64,000 nucleotides of DNA from a bacterium D16-51 (lineage in GTDB: Bacteria > Bacillota > Clostridia > Lachnospirales > Lachnospiraceae), in the NCBI GenBank assembly GCA_003612285.1, contig RAYE01000003.1:124001-188000 (forward strand). Reading direction: 5' to 3'. How positions within the stretch are numbered: the first letter of the stretch is position 1; every line of letters begins with the position of its first letter. Positions 23,604 to 31,581 of the stretch are shown piece by piece. A program made the position numbers and the translations under genes. Below the pieces are notes generated by a model that saw nothing but the letters and a program-made list of their open reading frames with translations, was not told the origin of the DNA and made no database searches.

Positions 23604-24404
23604 ATGAAGAAGACAGGAAAATTAATATGCTGTTTTGCATTGGCAGCATCTCTTATTTTGGGTGCGGTCTGTCTGCAGCAGAAGGAGCCTTATACGAATG
23701 AAGCAGCGGCAAAGGAAGAAACAGCAGAGAAAGCGGATGGCGCCCAGGTTAAAATGGCCGGTGCAAAGGCGAGGGAACAGTTTAAAATAGCGATTGACGC
23801 AGGGCATCAGAAATATGCCAATACAGCGACGGAGCCAGTAGGGCCGGGGGCAAAGACAAAGAAAGCAAAAGTGGCGGGCGGCGCCACTGGCGCTGCGACA
23901 AAGACGCCAGAACATAAGCTGACTTTACAGGTTGCTAAAAAGTTAAAGAAAATACTTGTAGAAAAAGGATATCAGGTATACATGATACGAAATACAAGTA
24001 ATGTAAATATCAGCAATAAGCAGAGGGCAGTCCGCGCAAATAAAAGCGGGGCGGATATTTATATCAGGATCCATGCCGATGCTTCTAATTCGTCAGGCGT
24101 CAGGGGAGCCAGCATGCTTTATCCATCTGCAAACAACCCTTATGTGAAGAAATTAAGTAAGCCTTCCCGGAAGCTGTCAGATTGTATTTTAAAAAGTTAT
24201 TGTAAAAAGACAGGAATTAAAAGCCGTGGGTTAATAGTAAGGGATGACTTGACTGGCACGAATTGGAGCAAAATACCAGTAACTTTAATTGAAATGGGGT
24301 TTTTAAGCAATCCTGCAGAAGACCGTTTTATGCAGAAGGCTGCAAACCAGAAAAAAATGGCATCAGGAATTGCAGACGGGGTAGATGACTATTTTGGGTT
24401 TTAG
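23604..24404 (+). CDS. Secreted N-acetylmuramoyl-L-alanine amidase (Amidase_3)
   Basis: The 266-residue zinc amidase cleaves the amide bond between MurNAc and the stem peptide. A signal sequence (about 6-24) is followed by a Lys/Ala-rich linker and the catalytic domain from about residue 60: zinc ligands H68 in IDAGHQ, E103 in PEHKLTL and H157 in RIHADAS, and the catalytic Glu in LIEMGFLSN. A Gly/Ala/Lys-rich insertion (about 79-100) separates the first two. It is controlled by the second leader repeat, so both it and lepB share a cell-envelope theme. Confidence 0.93.
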   Translation: MKKTGKLICCFALAASLILGAVCLQQKEPYTNEAAAKEETAEKADGAQVKMAGAKAREQFKIAIDAGHQKYANTATEPVGPGAKTKKAKVAGGATGAATKTPEHKLTLQVAKKLKKILVEKGYQVYMIRNTSNVNISNKQRAVRANKSGADIYIRIHADASNSSGVRGASMLYPSANNPYVKKLSKPSRKLSDCILKSYCKKTGIKSRGLIVRDDLTGTNWSKIPVTLIEMGFLSNPAEDRFMQKAANQKKMASGIADGVDDYFGF

Positions 24405-24441
24405 TGGTATACTATTGGAAAGGGCGAATATCTGCCATATC

Positions 24442-24474
24442 TGCCTGTTGTTTTAATGAGCCGGGCAGTAAAGA
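24442..24474 (+). repeat. 33-bp repeat also found at 25242 (27/33 identical)
   Basis: TGCCTGTTGTTTTAATGAGC followed by CGGGCAGTAAAGA matches 25242-25274. Both copies lie in the leader regions of genes (ComFB and SpoIID-like). No function is apparent. Confidence 0.5.
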
Positions 24475-24532
24475 TTTACTTTTCATGCAAGAATCATGCT
24501 AAAAAGAAACATGCTTAAGAGGAGGTAACAGT

Positions 24533-24811
24533 ATGACAGGATTAGTAAATTTAATGGAAGAAACGGTTTTGGAAAAAATTGACCAGTTGTGGGGACAGAC
24601 AGAGTACTGTAAATGTGAGAAATGTCGGATGGATATTGCCGCATATGCGTTGAACCGTCTTCCGCCGAGATATGTGCAGTCTTTTGAAGGAAAAATGCTG
24701 CATCAGTTTGAATCAAGGACAACGCAGACAGATGTTGAGATTACCGCAGTAGTCTTTCAGGGGATTAAAATCGTTGGAGAAGAGCCGCATAAAAATACGA
24801 ATGAGTATTAG
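24533..24811 (+). CDS. ComFB-domain protein
   Basis: A 92-residue protein with the ComFB pattern: a helical start, 'CKCEKCRMDIAAYALNRLPPRYV' with cysteines spaced CxCxxC, and a C-terminal helix. ComFB lies in the Bacillus late competence operon; related domains bind cyclic nucleotides and zinc in other bacteria. Here it stands without comFA/comFC. GAGGAGG precedes the ATG. Its role in this organism is unknown. Confidence 0.85.
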   Translation: MTGLVNLMEETVLEKIDQLWGQTEYCKCEKCRMDIAAYALNRLPPRYVQSFEGKMLHQFESRTTQTDVEITAVVFQGIKIVGEEPHKNTNEY

Positions 24812-24837
24812 GCTGTGTTACCTGCCGCTGCTATTCA

Positions 24838-24851
24838 CGGTGAATAGTAAC
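24838..24851 (+). repeat. Family B motif fused with its inverse
   Basis: CTATTCACGGTGAATAG is a near-perfect palindrome made of two opposed copies of the GTGAATAGTAAC motif. It lies between the ComFB gene and the tRNA. Confidence 0.6.
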
Positions 24852-24889
24852 TGTCTGCTTTGGAAATTTGAAAAAAATGAAAAAAGTGC

Positions 24890-24918
24890 TTGCAATTTTT
24901 GTCATAATAGTGTATTAT
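24890..24918 (+). promoter_or_regulatory. Promoter of tRNA-Glu, followed by a leader hairpin
   Basis: TTGCAA (24890) and TATTAT (24913) are 17 bp apart. A hairpin CTTGTC...GACAAG with an inner GCGC-GAAA-GCGC stem (24923-24949) lies just before the mature 5' end and would be removed by RNase P. Confidence 0.8.
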
Positions 24919-24954
24919 ATCACTTGTCAGCGCGAAAGCGCCGGACAAGTAGAT

Positions 24955-25026
24955 GGTCTGTTGGTCAAGCGGCTAAGACGTCGCCCTCTCACGGCGAAAA
25001 CAGGGGTTCGATTCCCCTACAGACTG
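24955..25026 (+). tRNA. tRNA-Glu (anticodon CTC)
   Basis: The cloverleaf is complete: acceptor GGTCTGT/ACAGACT (with a G1-U72 pair), D arm GGTCAAGCGGCTAAGAC, anticodon stem TCGCC/GGCGA with loop CTCTCAC (anticodon CTC at positions 34-36), T arm AGGGG-TTCGATT-CCCCT. CCA is not encoded. CTC is the minor Glu isoacceptor; the usual TTC gene must lie elsewhere. Confidence 0.95.
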
Positions 25027-25056
25027 CTCTGTTTATTTTTTAAACAGCCCAACCCG

Positions 25057-25091
25057 AAAAGCTTATAGAATATTATCTATAGGCTTTTTTT
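25057..25091 (+). terminator. Terminator after tRNA-Glu
   Basis: GCTTATAGA and TCTATAGGC pair over 9 bp with a T-G wobble, then a run of seven T. Confidence 0.85.
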
Positions 25092-25095
25092 ATGC

Positions 25096-25185
25096 GATAG
25101 GAAATTGCGCTGTAACGTAGTGGTCATTGACAAGAATTGCGAAGCAATTCTTGCTAGGGCACCAGCGTTGGTGGTGCCCTTTTTT
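25096..25185 (+). repeat. Dispersed double-hairpin repeat, family A, copy 3
   Basis: Starts ATAGGAAATTGCGCTGTAAC; hairpin 1 AAGAATTGC-GAA-GCAATTCTT; hairpin 2 GGGCACC, loop AGCGTTGGT, GGTGCCC, T-run. Confidence 0.85.
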
Positions 25186-25305
25186 ATGCAATAGAAAAAT
25201 TTGCATTTTTTTCCATTTTATTATATCATATTTGTAATTTGTGCCTGCTGTTTTGATGAACCGGGAAATAAAGGCAGAGGATGATGAAAAAGGAAATAAA
25301 AAAGT

Positions 25306-26811
25306 ATGAGGAAAATGAGAAGAAAACAGATAGGGGTAATTATAGGCCTGTCTGTCATGGTACTTGGCTGCCTTTTGGCTGAGACAGGCAAAAGAAAGAT
25401 TCAAAAGGAAAAGAAGGGCCAGGTATCGGAAGAAAAGACAGTACAAAAGAAAACAGGGGCGGTTAAAAGAGAAAAAATTACAGATAACACGAATGTCAGG
25501 GTTCTTTTGATGACAACTGGGTTTGCTTCTATTTTTCATGAAAAGGTAAAAATAACTTCTTCAAAGCCTTTTACAGTTACAGTGGATGGCAGGAAAAAAG
25601 AGTATCCAGCAGAGGGGATGGCAAGTTTTCAGGCAAAGGATAAAAAATATAAAGGCAAAAAAATTGTTGTAAGGCCTTCAAAAGGGGCGAAATTAAAAGT
25701 TTTATCAGTGGAAAGGAAGGGAATCCATCCGAATTACCGCCACACATTAAAAGTGACATGGAATAAAAAAGGGCTTTTACTGACAAACAAGCTTCCCCTG
25801 GAAGAATATCTTTATGCTGTAGTTCCAAGCGAGCTTTCTACGTCAAGTAAAATGGAGGCGTTAAAGGCGCAGGCAGTCTGTGCCAGGAGTTACGCCTGTT
25901 GTCAGCTAAAGTCTGTGAGGTATGATGATTACCAGGCGGATTTGGATGACAGCGCTTCTTGCCAGGTCTATAATAACATACCGGAAGATGCGCGCTCCCG
26001 CCAGGCAGTAAAGGAGACGAAAGGGATTGTCCTTGCAGATAAGAAAGGGAATATTGTTCCGGCATATTATTATTCAACTTCCTGGGGCTATTCTGCTTCC
26101 GGGCAGGATGTGTGGAATACAAAATCGAAGATTCCTTATTTGCCGGAAAGACTTCAGATTACTGAAAAAAGCCGCAAAAAGAGCGGTATTAAATCATTGG
26201 ATTTATCCAGTGAAAATAAGTTTCAGGCTTTTATTCATAAGACTTCTTTTGACACATATGACAGTGATGCGGTATGGTACCGGTGGAATATGACAATCAG
26301 CCAGAAGGCTTTGTCAGCAAGGGTAGATTCCCTTTTGGCAGAGTGCTATGCAGCAGACCCGGATTTGGTACTGACACAGACAAAGACAGGCGGCTACCGC
26401 TCAAAACCTATAAAGTCGCTTGGGCTGGTAAAGAAGATACGGGTTGAGAAAAGGGAAAAGAGCGGGCTTATTACAGAAGTCGTCCTTGTAGGGAAGAAAA
26501 ATGTTGTGAAGGTATGTACACAGCATAATGTCCGCAAAGTATTAGGGTCGCCTTATGAAACGATATACTATAATCATGGAAAATTAAGGGCGTATATGAG
26601 CCTTCTCCCAAGCGCTGCTTTTTTTGTGGCAGATGCTTCTAAAGATAATGAGGCAGCGTTCCAGTTTATTGGCGGCGGGTTTGGCCACGGGGCGGGAATG
26701 AGCCAGTATGGCGCTATTACAATGGCAGGGCTTGGAAAAAAATATAATGAGATTCTGGAATATTATTTTACAGGGGCCAATTTAAAAAAGCTATCGGAGA
26801 TTCCGGCATAA
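25306..26811 (+). CDS. SpoIID/LytB domain protein
   Basis: The 501-residue protein has an N-terminal membrane anchor (about 8-25), a basic linker, a beta-rich region, and the SpoIID domain from about residue 165: 'LPLEEYLYAVVPSELSTSS' with the conserved EYL..V..E, 'EALKAQAVCARSYA', and the C-terminal 'FGHGAGMSQYGA'. SpoIID is a lytic transglycosylase that strips peptidoglycan during engulfment. LytB-type relatives act on amidases. Length is greater than classical SpoIID (about 340), so it may be a vegetative or sporulation paralogue. It is monocistronic. Confidence 0.9.
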   Translation: MRKMRRKQIGVIIGLSVMVLGCLLAETGKRKIQKEKKGQVSEEKTVQKKTGAVKREKITDNTNVRVLLMTTGFASIFHEKVKITSSKPFTVTVDGRKKEYPAEGMASFQAKDKKYKGKKIVVRPSKGAKLKVLSVERKGIHPNYRHTLKVTWNKKGLLLTNKLPLEEYLYAVVPSELSTSSKMEALKAQAVCARSYACCQLKSVRYDDYQADLDDSASCQVYNNIPEDARSRQAVKETKGIVLADKKGNIVPAYYYSTSWGYSASGQDVWNTKSKIPYLPERLQITEKSRKKSGIKSLDLSSENKFQAFIHKTSFDTYDSDAVWYRWNMTISQKALSARVDSLLAECYAADPDLVLTQTKTGGYRSKPIKSLGLVKKIRVEKREKSGLITEVVLVGKKNVVKVCTQHNVRKVLGSPYETIYYNHGKLRAYMSLLPSAAFFVADASKDNEAAFQFIGGGFGHGAGMSQYGAITMAGLGKKYNEILEYYFTGANLKKLSEIPA

Positions 26812-26828
26812 GTGGCTGTTAAAAAAAT

Positions 26829-27704
26829 TTATATTGGATGTTCCTGCTTACGTTTTCTGAAATGCACTGGATGCTGTTTTAAGTAATCATTTAATAATCC
26901 GCCTAAAAACAGGATATACATGCAGGCATAAAGCCAGACCATAAGGAGTGCAATGGTTGTCATTGTGCCATAAAATGAGGAATAGTTGCTAAAGGTATCT
27001 ACATAATAAGAATACAGGATGGAAAAAGCCAGCCAGCCAAATGTAGATAAGAATGCGCCTGGTGCATGGTAACGGAGTTTCCACTTGCAGTTTGGAAGGA
27101 AATGATATAAAAGCAGGAATGCTGCAAACAAAATCAAAAAAGAAATCAGCATGCGGAAGTTGATAATATGTTTTGTTATGGAAGCAATTACTGGGAACTG
27201 TATTTTAATATGGCTGTGAATCCAGTTCCCAAAAACCAGCAGGGCAAGGGTGGCGATAATCAGCAGGGCAAAAATAATGCTGTAAAGTGCAGCAAATAGG
27301 CGGAGCATAATGAAATTGCGGGATTCTTTCTGGCAATATATAGAATTTAAGCCCTGGACCAGGGACAGGAATGCCTTGGAGCCAAGCCAAATTGCACTGA
27401 CAATGGTAATAGAAAGGAGATGTACGCTGCTAGCCGAATAGATGTCATGGATCAGCGCCCTGATGAATTCATGGAAGGATTCAGGTATAATTGCCAGCAA
27501 TGGCAGGATAAAACTTTCCTCAGTCAGGGGCGTCAGGCGCAGAAGCGCAAATAAAAATAAAAGGAATGGGAAAAAGGAGAGCATAATAAAAAATGCAGTC
27601 TGTCCAGCGTGGGCGGAAAGAGTGCGTTCGTTCATCTGTTCTCCTGTCTGGATGATAAAACGGACAATGGGCAGCGATAAAAGCTGTTCTTTTTTTTGTT
27701 TCAT
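26829..27704 (-). CDS. YihY/BrkB family inner-membrane protein
   Basis: A 291-residue membrane protein with six predicted helices and the family landmarks 'LSAHAGQTAFFIMLSFFPFLLF', 'LGSKAFLSLVQGLNSIY' and 'WLAFSILYSYYV'. YihY proteins were once called ribonuclease BN; that activity belongs to another protein, and their role is unknown. GAGG precedes the start. It converges with the SpoIID-like gene. Confidence 0.9.
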   Translation of the reverse strand: MKQKKEQLLSLPIVRFIIQTGEQMNERTLSAHAGQTAFFIMLSFFPFLLFLFALLRLTPLTEESFILPLLAIIPESFHEFIRALIHDIYSASSVHLLSITIVSAIWLGSKAFLSLVQGLNSIYCQKESRNFIMLRLFAALYSIIFALLIIATLALLVFGNWIHSHIKIQFPVIASITKHIINFRMLISFLILFAAFLLLYHFLPNCKWKLRYHAPGAFLSTFGWLAFSILYSYYVDTFSNYSSFYGTMTTIALLMVWLYACMYILFLGGLLNDYLKQHPVHFRKRKQEHPI

Positions 27705-27772
27705 GGAAAGACCTCATTTTCTTTGTTTATATTATAATGCTGCGGATTGCTGCATTGCTATCTGCTTTTTAC

Positions 27773-27824
27773 GTGCAGGCACGACGAGTCTGCCTGTTTT
27801 CTGAAATTAGCCGTGAATAGTAAC
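27773..27824 (+). repeat. Family B, extended 52-bp form
   Basis: Begins GTGCAGGCACGACGA and ends CCGTGAATAGTAAC. It matches 34471-34522 over the same 52-bp length, with both ends nearly identical and a variable middle. Confidence 0.7.
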
Positions 27825-27863
27825 CATATTATAACAAAATTTAAAGAAAGTTGGTATCACTAA

Positions 27864-27891
27864 TTGCAAATTTTCATATTTTAGTTATACT
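27864..27891 (+). promoter_or_regulatory. Promoter of the flavin reductase gene
   Basis: TTGCAA (27864) and TATACT (27886) are separated by 16 bp. Confidence 0.75.
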
Positions 27892-27936
27892 AGAAGATAT
27901 AGGCAAAAGGATTAAAAAATGAAAGGAAGCGATATA

Positions 27937-28443
27937 ATGCATAGTTTTCAGCCAGTTGATTTTGACCAGATGGAGTGCAACCCTTTTAAAATGATAGGAA
28001 AGGATTGGATGCTTGTTACAGCAGGAAATGAAGAAAAAGCAAATACAATGACTGCGTCATGGGGTGGCGTCGGCGTGATGTGGGGGAAAAATGTTGCGTT
28101 TGTCTTTATCCGTGACAGCCGCTATACAAAAGAGTTTATCGACCGTGAAGGCAGGTTTTCTTTAAGCTTCCCATCAGAGAAATACCGTAAGGAAATGAAA
28201 TTTTTAGGCGCTGTTTCTGGGAGGGATGAAGACAAAATCAGTGAAGCAAAGTTAAATGTTGGATACCATAATGGTGTTCCTTATATTGATGAGGCGAATA
28301 TGGTTTTAATCTGCCGTGTTATGTCACAGACTCCGGTGAAGAAAGAAGAGTTTTTAGATGAAGCGATAGATTCACAGTGGTATTCTTCAAAGGATTACCA
28401 CAAAATGTATATTGCGGAGATTACAGATGTTTTGGCAAGATAG
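27937..28443 (+). CDS. Flavin reductase / flavoredoxin-like FMN-binding protein
   Basis: The 168-residue split-barrel protein has 'ANTMTASWGGVGVMWGKNVAFVFIR', where the T-x-S-W-G-G motif binds FMN, and 'FSLSFPSEKYRKEMKFLGAVSGRDEDK', typical of clostridial flavoredoxin-like proteins. It probably transfers electrons through bound FMN or supplies reduced flavin. ATG 27937 follows AAGGAAG; an earlier ATG at 27919 lacks a site. Single gene. Confidence 0.88.
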   Translation: MHSFQPVDFDQMECNPFKMIGKDWMLVTAGNEEKANTMTASWGGVGVMWGKNVAFVFIRDSRYTKEFIDREGRFSLSFPSEKYRKEMKFLGAVSGRDEDKISEAKLNVGYHNGVPYIDEANMVLICRVMSQTPVKKEEFLDEAIDSQWYSSKDYHKMYIAEITDVLAR

Positions 28444-28559
28444 GAGAAAGATAAATATGAAATGCCTTGATTCCGACATAATTTTCTGGTAATATCTGGA
28501 AACAGGCAGGATATGCGGATACACTGGGGTCCCAGGCAAATGTATTTTTCATTACAAAG

Positions 28560-28588
28560 TTGACAGTATTGGGCAGGAGTGGTAGTAT
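28560..28588 (+). promoter_or_regulatory. Promoter of the secreted Lys-rich protein gene
   Basis: TTGACA (28560) and TAGTAT (28583) are 17 bp apart, implying a 5' leader of about 125 nt. The ~275-bp gap before the gene holds nothing else that I can identify. Confidence 0.65.
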
Positions 28589-28720
28589 ATCCATATAGTG
28601 GCAGGTGTACATGCAGGCAGAAGATGTTGTGCTTTGCCGGGAAACCGCACAGGGTATACAGTATCTTCTCTGGACACGCTGCAGTACACGATTCATTTAA
28701 TATTTTAAGGAGGAACGAGT

Positions 28721-29317
28721 ATGAGATTCAGTAAGACATCAAAGAGAGTACTTTCTCTCGCAATGACAGCGGCAGTAGCAGCAAGTTCTGTAGCAGTAGC
28801 TCCAGCACCAAAGAAGGCAGAGGCTGCAGGCTATAAAGCATATTTATGCTTTGCATCAAAGACCTATAAAGGAGTACGTTCTAACCATAATGACGGCAAT
28901 TTTAAATTAGGCGTACATAATGGGAACACAAAGAAGAAGATTAGTGTAAAATGCTCTGACGCTTCTTTCAAGAAGGGTAAAGTTTCCTTTACTGTAAGCG
29001 TAACAGGCGCTGCACTGAAAAATGCTTTAAAAGGCGACAAGGGCTTTAATACAATTTATGTAGATACAAACCTTCCAGGAACAAACAAGAAGAAATTCAA
29101 AGTTTCCAAGGCTGTATTAAAGATTGATGGAAAAGCTGTTAAGACAATCAGCAATCCTTACCTTACTCCAGATGCTGGTAAGGAAAAGAGTGAGTTTACT
29201 CAGATTATGATTGTTAATACATGGAATCCAAATGCTGAGAAGAAGTATAAAGCTTCAAGCCTTACAAAGGTACCAACAAAGAGCATGGCTGTTACAGTTA
29301 CTGGTACATTAAAATAA
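28721..29317 (+). CDS. Secreted Lys-rich hypothetical protein
   Basis: A 198-residue product with a signal peptide (basic start, Ala/Val-rich core, likely cleavage after AEAA near residue 36). The mature part is basic, beta-rich and low in aromatic residues, for example 'KKKISVKCSDASFKKGKVSF' and 'KFKVSKAVLKIDGKAVKTI'. I do not recognise a family. Consensus promoter, AAGGAGG site, a preference for A/T-ending frequent codons and a good terminator suggest strong expression. It could be a surface-layer or matrix component. Confidence 0.75.
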   Translation: MRFSKTSKRVLSLAMTAAVAASSVAVAPAPKKAEAAGYKAYLCFASKTYKGVRSNHNDGNFKLGVHNGNTKKKISVKCSDASFKKGKVSFTVSVTGAALKNALKGDKGFNTIYVDTNLPGTNKKKFKVSKAVLKIDGKAVKTISNPYLTPDAGKEKSEFTQIMIVNTWNPNAEKKYKASSLTKVPTKSMAVTVTGTLK

Positions 29318-29350
29318 GGCAGTTTTCTCTGGAATAATGATATGAATCAG

Positions 29351-29380
29351 GCGGCTTTCACAGCTCTATGTGGAAGCCGC
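29351..29380 (+). terminator. Terminator of the secreted protein gene
   Basis: GCGGCTTTCACA and TGTGGAAGCCGC form a 12-bp stem with a 6-nt loop; the following T-tract is interrupted. The next ~140 bp up to 29521 show nothing convincing. Confidence 0.8.
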
Positions 29381-29521
29381 TTCATTATTTGTAGTGTACG
29401 TTGGATAGATTGGTAAGTTCTGGCGGTCCTGAGTATAGTTGTTTGGGGCAGGGAAGGAGGCATAAATCCCGTCAGCTTACTGTGGGCATTTGGTTTTTAT
29501 GTCGGAAATTGATGGAAAGGT

Positions 29522-30352
29522 ATGGTTACAGAAATGGAAAATCAGGACAGGTTTTTAGGGGTATTACGGGAAATGGTAGAAATCGCCCATACACAGCAGG
29601 ACAGGCTGACAAAGGAAGAAATTAAGAAATACCTGAATGGGCAGGAGCTTACGGAAAAAAATATGCAGGCGGTATATCATTATCTTGGGGAAAACCAGAT
29701 TATGGTGGAAGGATATGATTTTATGCCAGAACCATTTTCTGGGGCAGAAGGGCGTCCGGCTAAGAAGGGGAAAAAGGCGTCAGACAGGGAGACACGGAGG
29801 GAAGCGAATATGAGGCTGTACCATCAGGAGGTGGAGCAGCTGTCGGGTGATTTAGAGAAAGAAGAAGGGATGCTGCTTTCTTTCCTGAAGGGGGATTTTT
29901 CCCTGAAAAATGTGATTATAGAAAAGTATCTCCATAGAGTTGTAGAGTTTGCACAGAAGTATAAGAGCAGGAATGTACCGTTGGATGAAGTGATTGCAGA
30001 GGGAAATCTTGGGCTGATGGATGCAATGCAGATTATAATGGAAAACCATGAAGAATATATTCTTCCGGGAGGGTGTGCGGATATTGCTAAATTTTTGGGG
30101 ACGCTTGAGATGGAAATTGTCCATGCGATGGAATGTTATATTGATGAAATGACAGAATCGAAGGATTGGGAAAATACGATGCTTGCAAAAACGAACCTTT
30201 TGCATGAAGCAGTGAAATATATGGCAGAGGAAATGGGGCGTATGCCTGCTTTAGAAGAACTTTCAGAATATACGAAAATATCGGAGAGGGAAATTAAAGA
30301 AATATCAGGGCTTTCTAAAGAGGTTAAAAAAAATATATTGGGGGAGAGCTGA
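29522..30352 (+). CDS. Sigma-70-like protein lacking promoter-recognition regions
   Basis: The 276-residue protein resembles parts of a primary sigma factor. Residues ~10-62 look like region 1.1 (LTKEEIKKYLNGQELTEKNM, VYHYLGENQIMV). Residues ~135-170 match 1.2-2.2 (NVPLDEVIAEGNLGLMDAM), the main core-RNAP contact. Residues ~225-270 match region 3 (MAEEMGRMPALEELSEYTKI). The aromatic 2.3/2.4 segment (FSTYAxWWI in true sigmas) is replaced by 'ADIAKFLGTLEMEIVHAM', and region 4 is missing. It could bind RNA polymerase without recognising a promoter. Its TGA overlaps the ATG of mutY. Confidence 0.75.
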   Translation: MVTEMENQDRFLGVLREMVEIAHTQQDRLTKEEIKKYLNGQELTEKNMQAVYHYLGENQIMVEGYDFMPEPFSGAEGRPAKKGKKASDRETRREANMRLYHQEVEQLSGDLEKEEGMLLSFLKGDFSLKNVIIEKYLHRVVEFAQKYKSRNVPLDEVIAEGNLGLMDAMQIIMENHEEYILPGGCADIAKFLGTLEMEIVHAMECYIDEMTESKDWENTMLAKTNLLHEAVKYMAEEMGRMPALEELSEYTKISEREIKEISGLSKEVKKNILGES

Positions 30353-31443
30353 TGGGGAAGCGGGAAAGAATCAGGGAGATTACAGCTCCGCTGCTTTGCT
30401 GGTATGCAAAGCATAAAAGGGAACTTCCATGGAGGGAAGATAAAAATCCATATCATATCTGGATTTCAGAGATTATGCTGCAGCAGACGCGGGTGGAGGC
30501 AGTAAAAGGCTATTATGCACGTTTTTTGGAGCGTCTTCCCAGTGTTGCAGATTTGGCTGGGGTATCAGAAGATGAACTGATGAAGCTGTGGCAGGGCCTT
30601 GGATATTATAACCGTGCCCGTAACTTAAAAAAGGCAGCAGAAATGATAGTACAGGAATATGGCGGCAGGTTCCCGGATGGGTATGGAGAGCTTTTAAGGC
30701 TTCCGGGAATTGGGGAATATACAGCAGGCGCAGTGGCTTCTATTGCGTTTGGGGAGCGGGTGCCTGCCGTAGATGGGAATGTTTACCGGATTTATACAAG
30801 GCTGTTTGCGGATGGCAGTGATATTACACAGGGAAAGGTGCAGAAAAGTATCCGTGAGGTTATGGCAGAAGCGGTTCCACAGGACTGCCCAGGAGAGTTT
30901 AACCAGGCGCTGATGGATTTGGGCGCTGTAATCTGCCTGCCAAATGGTACGCCGCTCTGCAAAGAGTGCCCTGTGCAGGAATGGTGTCTTGCCGAAAAGG
31001 CAGGGGATATGTCCCTGTTTCCGTATAAACCACAGAAAAAGAAAAGGAAGATACAGGACAGGACCGTTTTTTTGATGGAGTACCAAGGGAAGTATTTAAT
31101 ACAGCAAAGGCCCCCAAAAGGGCTTCTGGCAGGCCTTTGGGAGTTTCCGGCACAGGAGGGGAGGCTTTCTGCAGAACAGGTAAAACCGCTTTTAGAAGAA
31201 TGGGATGCTGATTTTGAGGAGATAGAACTTTTGGGGAGTGGAAAACATATTTTTTCCCATGTGGAATGGCATATGTTAGGCTATCTGGTGCATTTAAGGA
31301 AGCTTCCCAGGAAATTGCAGGAGGGGATGGTTCTTTCTTCAGTCGGGCAGATTCAGGAAAAATATAGTATTCCATCTGCGTTTTCTGTCTACCTGAAAGA
31401 AATTTTTGCTCGCAGCAAGGAAGGGGCAACACTACAGGAGTAG
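30352..31443 (+). CDS. mutY: A/G-specific adenine DNA glycosylase
   Basis: MutY removes adenine paired with 8-oxoguanine. The 363-residue protein has the catalytic Glu (E40) in SEIMLQQTRVEAV, a helix-hairpin-helix 'LLRLPGIGEYTAGAV' with the 'VPAVDGNVYRI' aspartate, an iron-sulfur loop with spacing C-X7-C-X2-C-X5-C (the E. coli first spacing is X6), and a C-terminal NUDIX-like 8-oxoG domain (about 230-350). It starts on the last base of the sigma-like gene's stop codon, so the two are co-translated. Confidence 0.95.
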   Translation: MGKRERIREITAPLLCWYAKHKRELPWREDKNPYHIWISEIMLQQTRVEAVKGYYARFLERLPSVADLAGVSEDELMKLWQGLGYYNRARNLKKAAEMIVQEYGGRFPDGYGELLRLPGIGEYTAGAVASIAFGERVPAVDGNVYRIYTRLFADGSDITQGKVQKSIREVMAEAVPQDCPGEFNQALMDLGAVICLPNGTPLCKECPVQEWCLAEKAGDMSLFPYKPQKKKRKIQDRTVFLMEYQGKYLIQQRPPKGLLAGLWEFPAQEGRLSAEQVKPLLEEWDADFEEIELLGSGKHIFSHVEWHMLGYLVHLRKLPRKLQEGMVLSSVGQIQEKYSIPSAFSVYLKEIFARSKEGATLQE

Positions 31444-31463
31444 GACTTAGTGAAATGGGTGTT

Positions 31464-31510
31464 CCACAATATTTAGTGAAAAAGTTTTAAAAAATCACAA
31501 GATATTGTGG
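31464..31510 (+). promoter_or_regulatory. Tandem NrdR boxes before nrdDG
   Basis: CCACAATATTTAGTGA (31464-31479) and TCACAAGATATTGTGG (31495-31510) are near-palindromes 31 bp apart, three helical turns, which is the standard NrdR arrangement. Box 2 overlaps the -35. Confidence 0.92.
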
Positions 31511-31536
31511 ACTTTTTTGGCTTCTAATGCTATAAT
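31508..31536 (+). promoter_or_regulatory. Promoter of nrdDG
   Basis: TGGACT (31508) and TATAAT (31531) are 17 bp apart; the -35 is embedded in the second NrdR box, consistent with repression by NrdR-dATP. Confidence 0.75.
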
Positions 31537-31581
31537 TTACCAAGTTGTTTTGGTATGCAGGATAAGGAGGAAGAAAAGGCA

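Noticed and set aside
24442-24475. GAGCCGGGCAGT as a c-di-GMP-I riboswitch core
   Set aside because: The required receptor and tetraloop helices of GEMM are missing on both sides; the resemblance is limited to a few bases.
29401-29625. 74-codon frame overlapping the sigma-like gene start
   Set aside because: It shares most of its length with the real gene in another frame and has no family resemblance.
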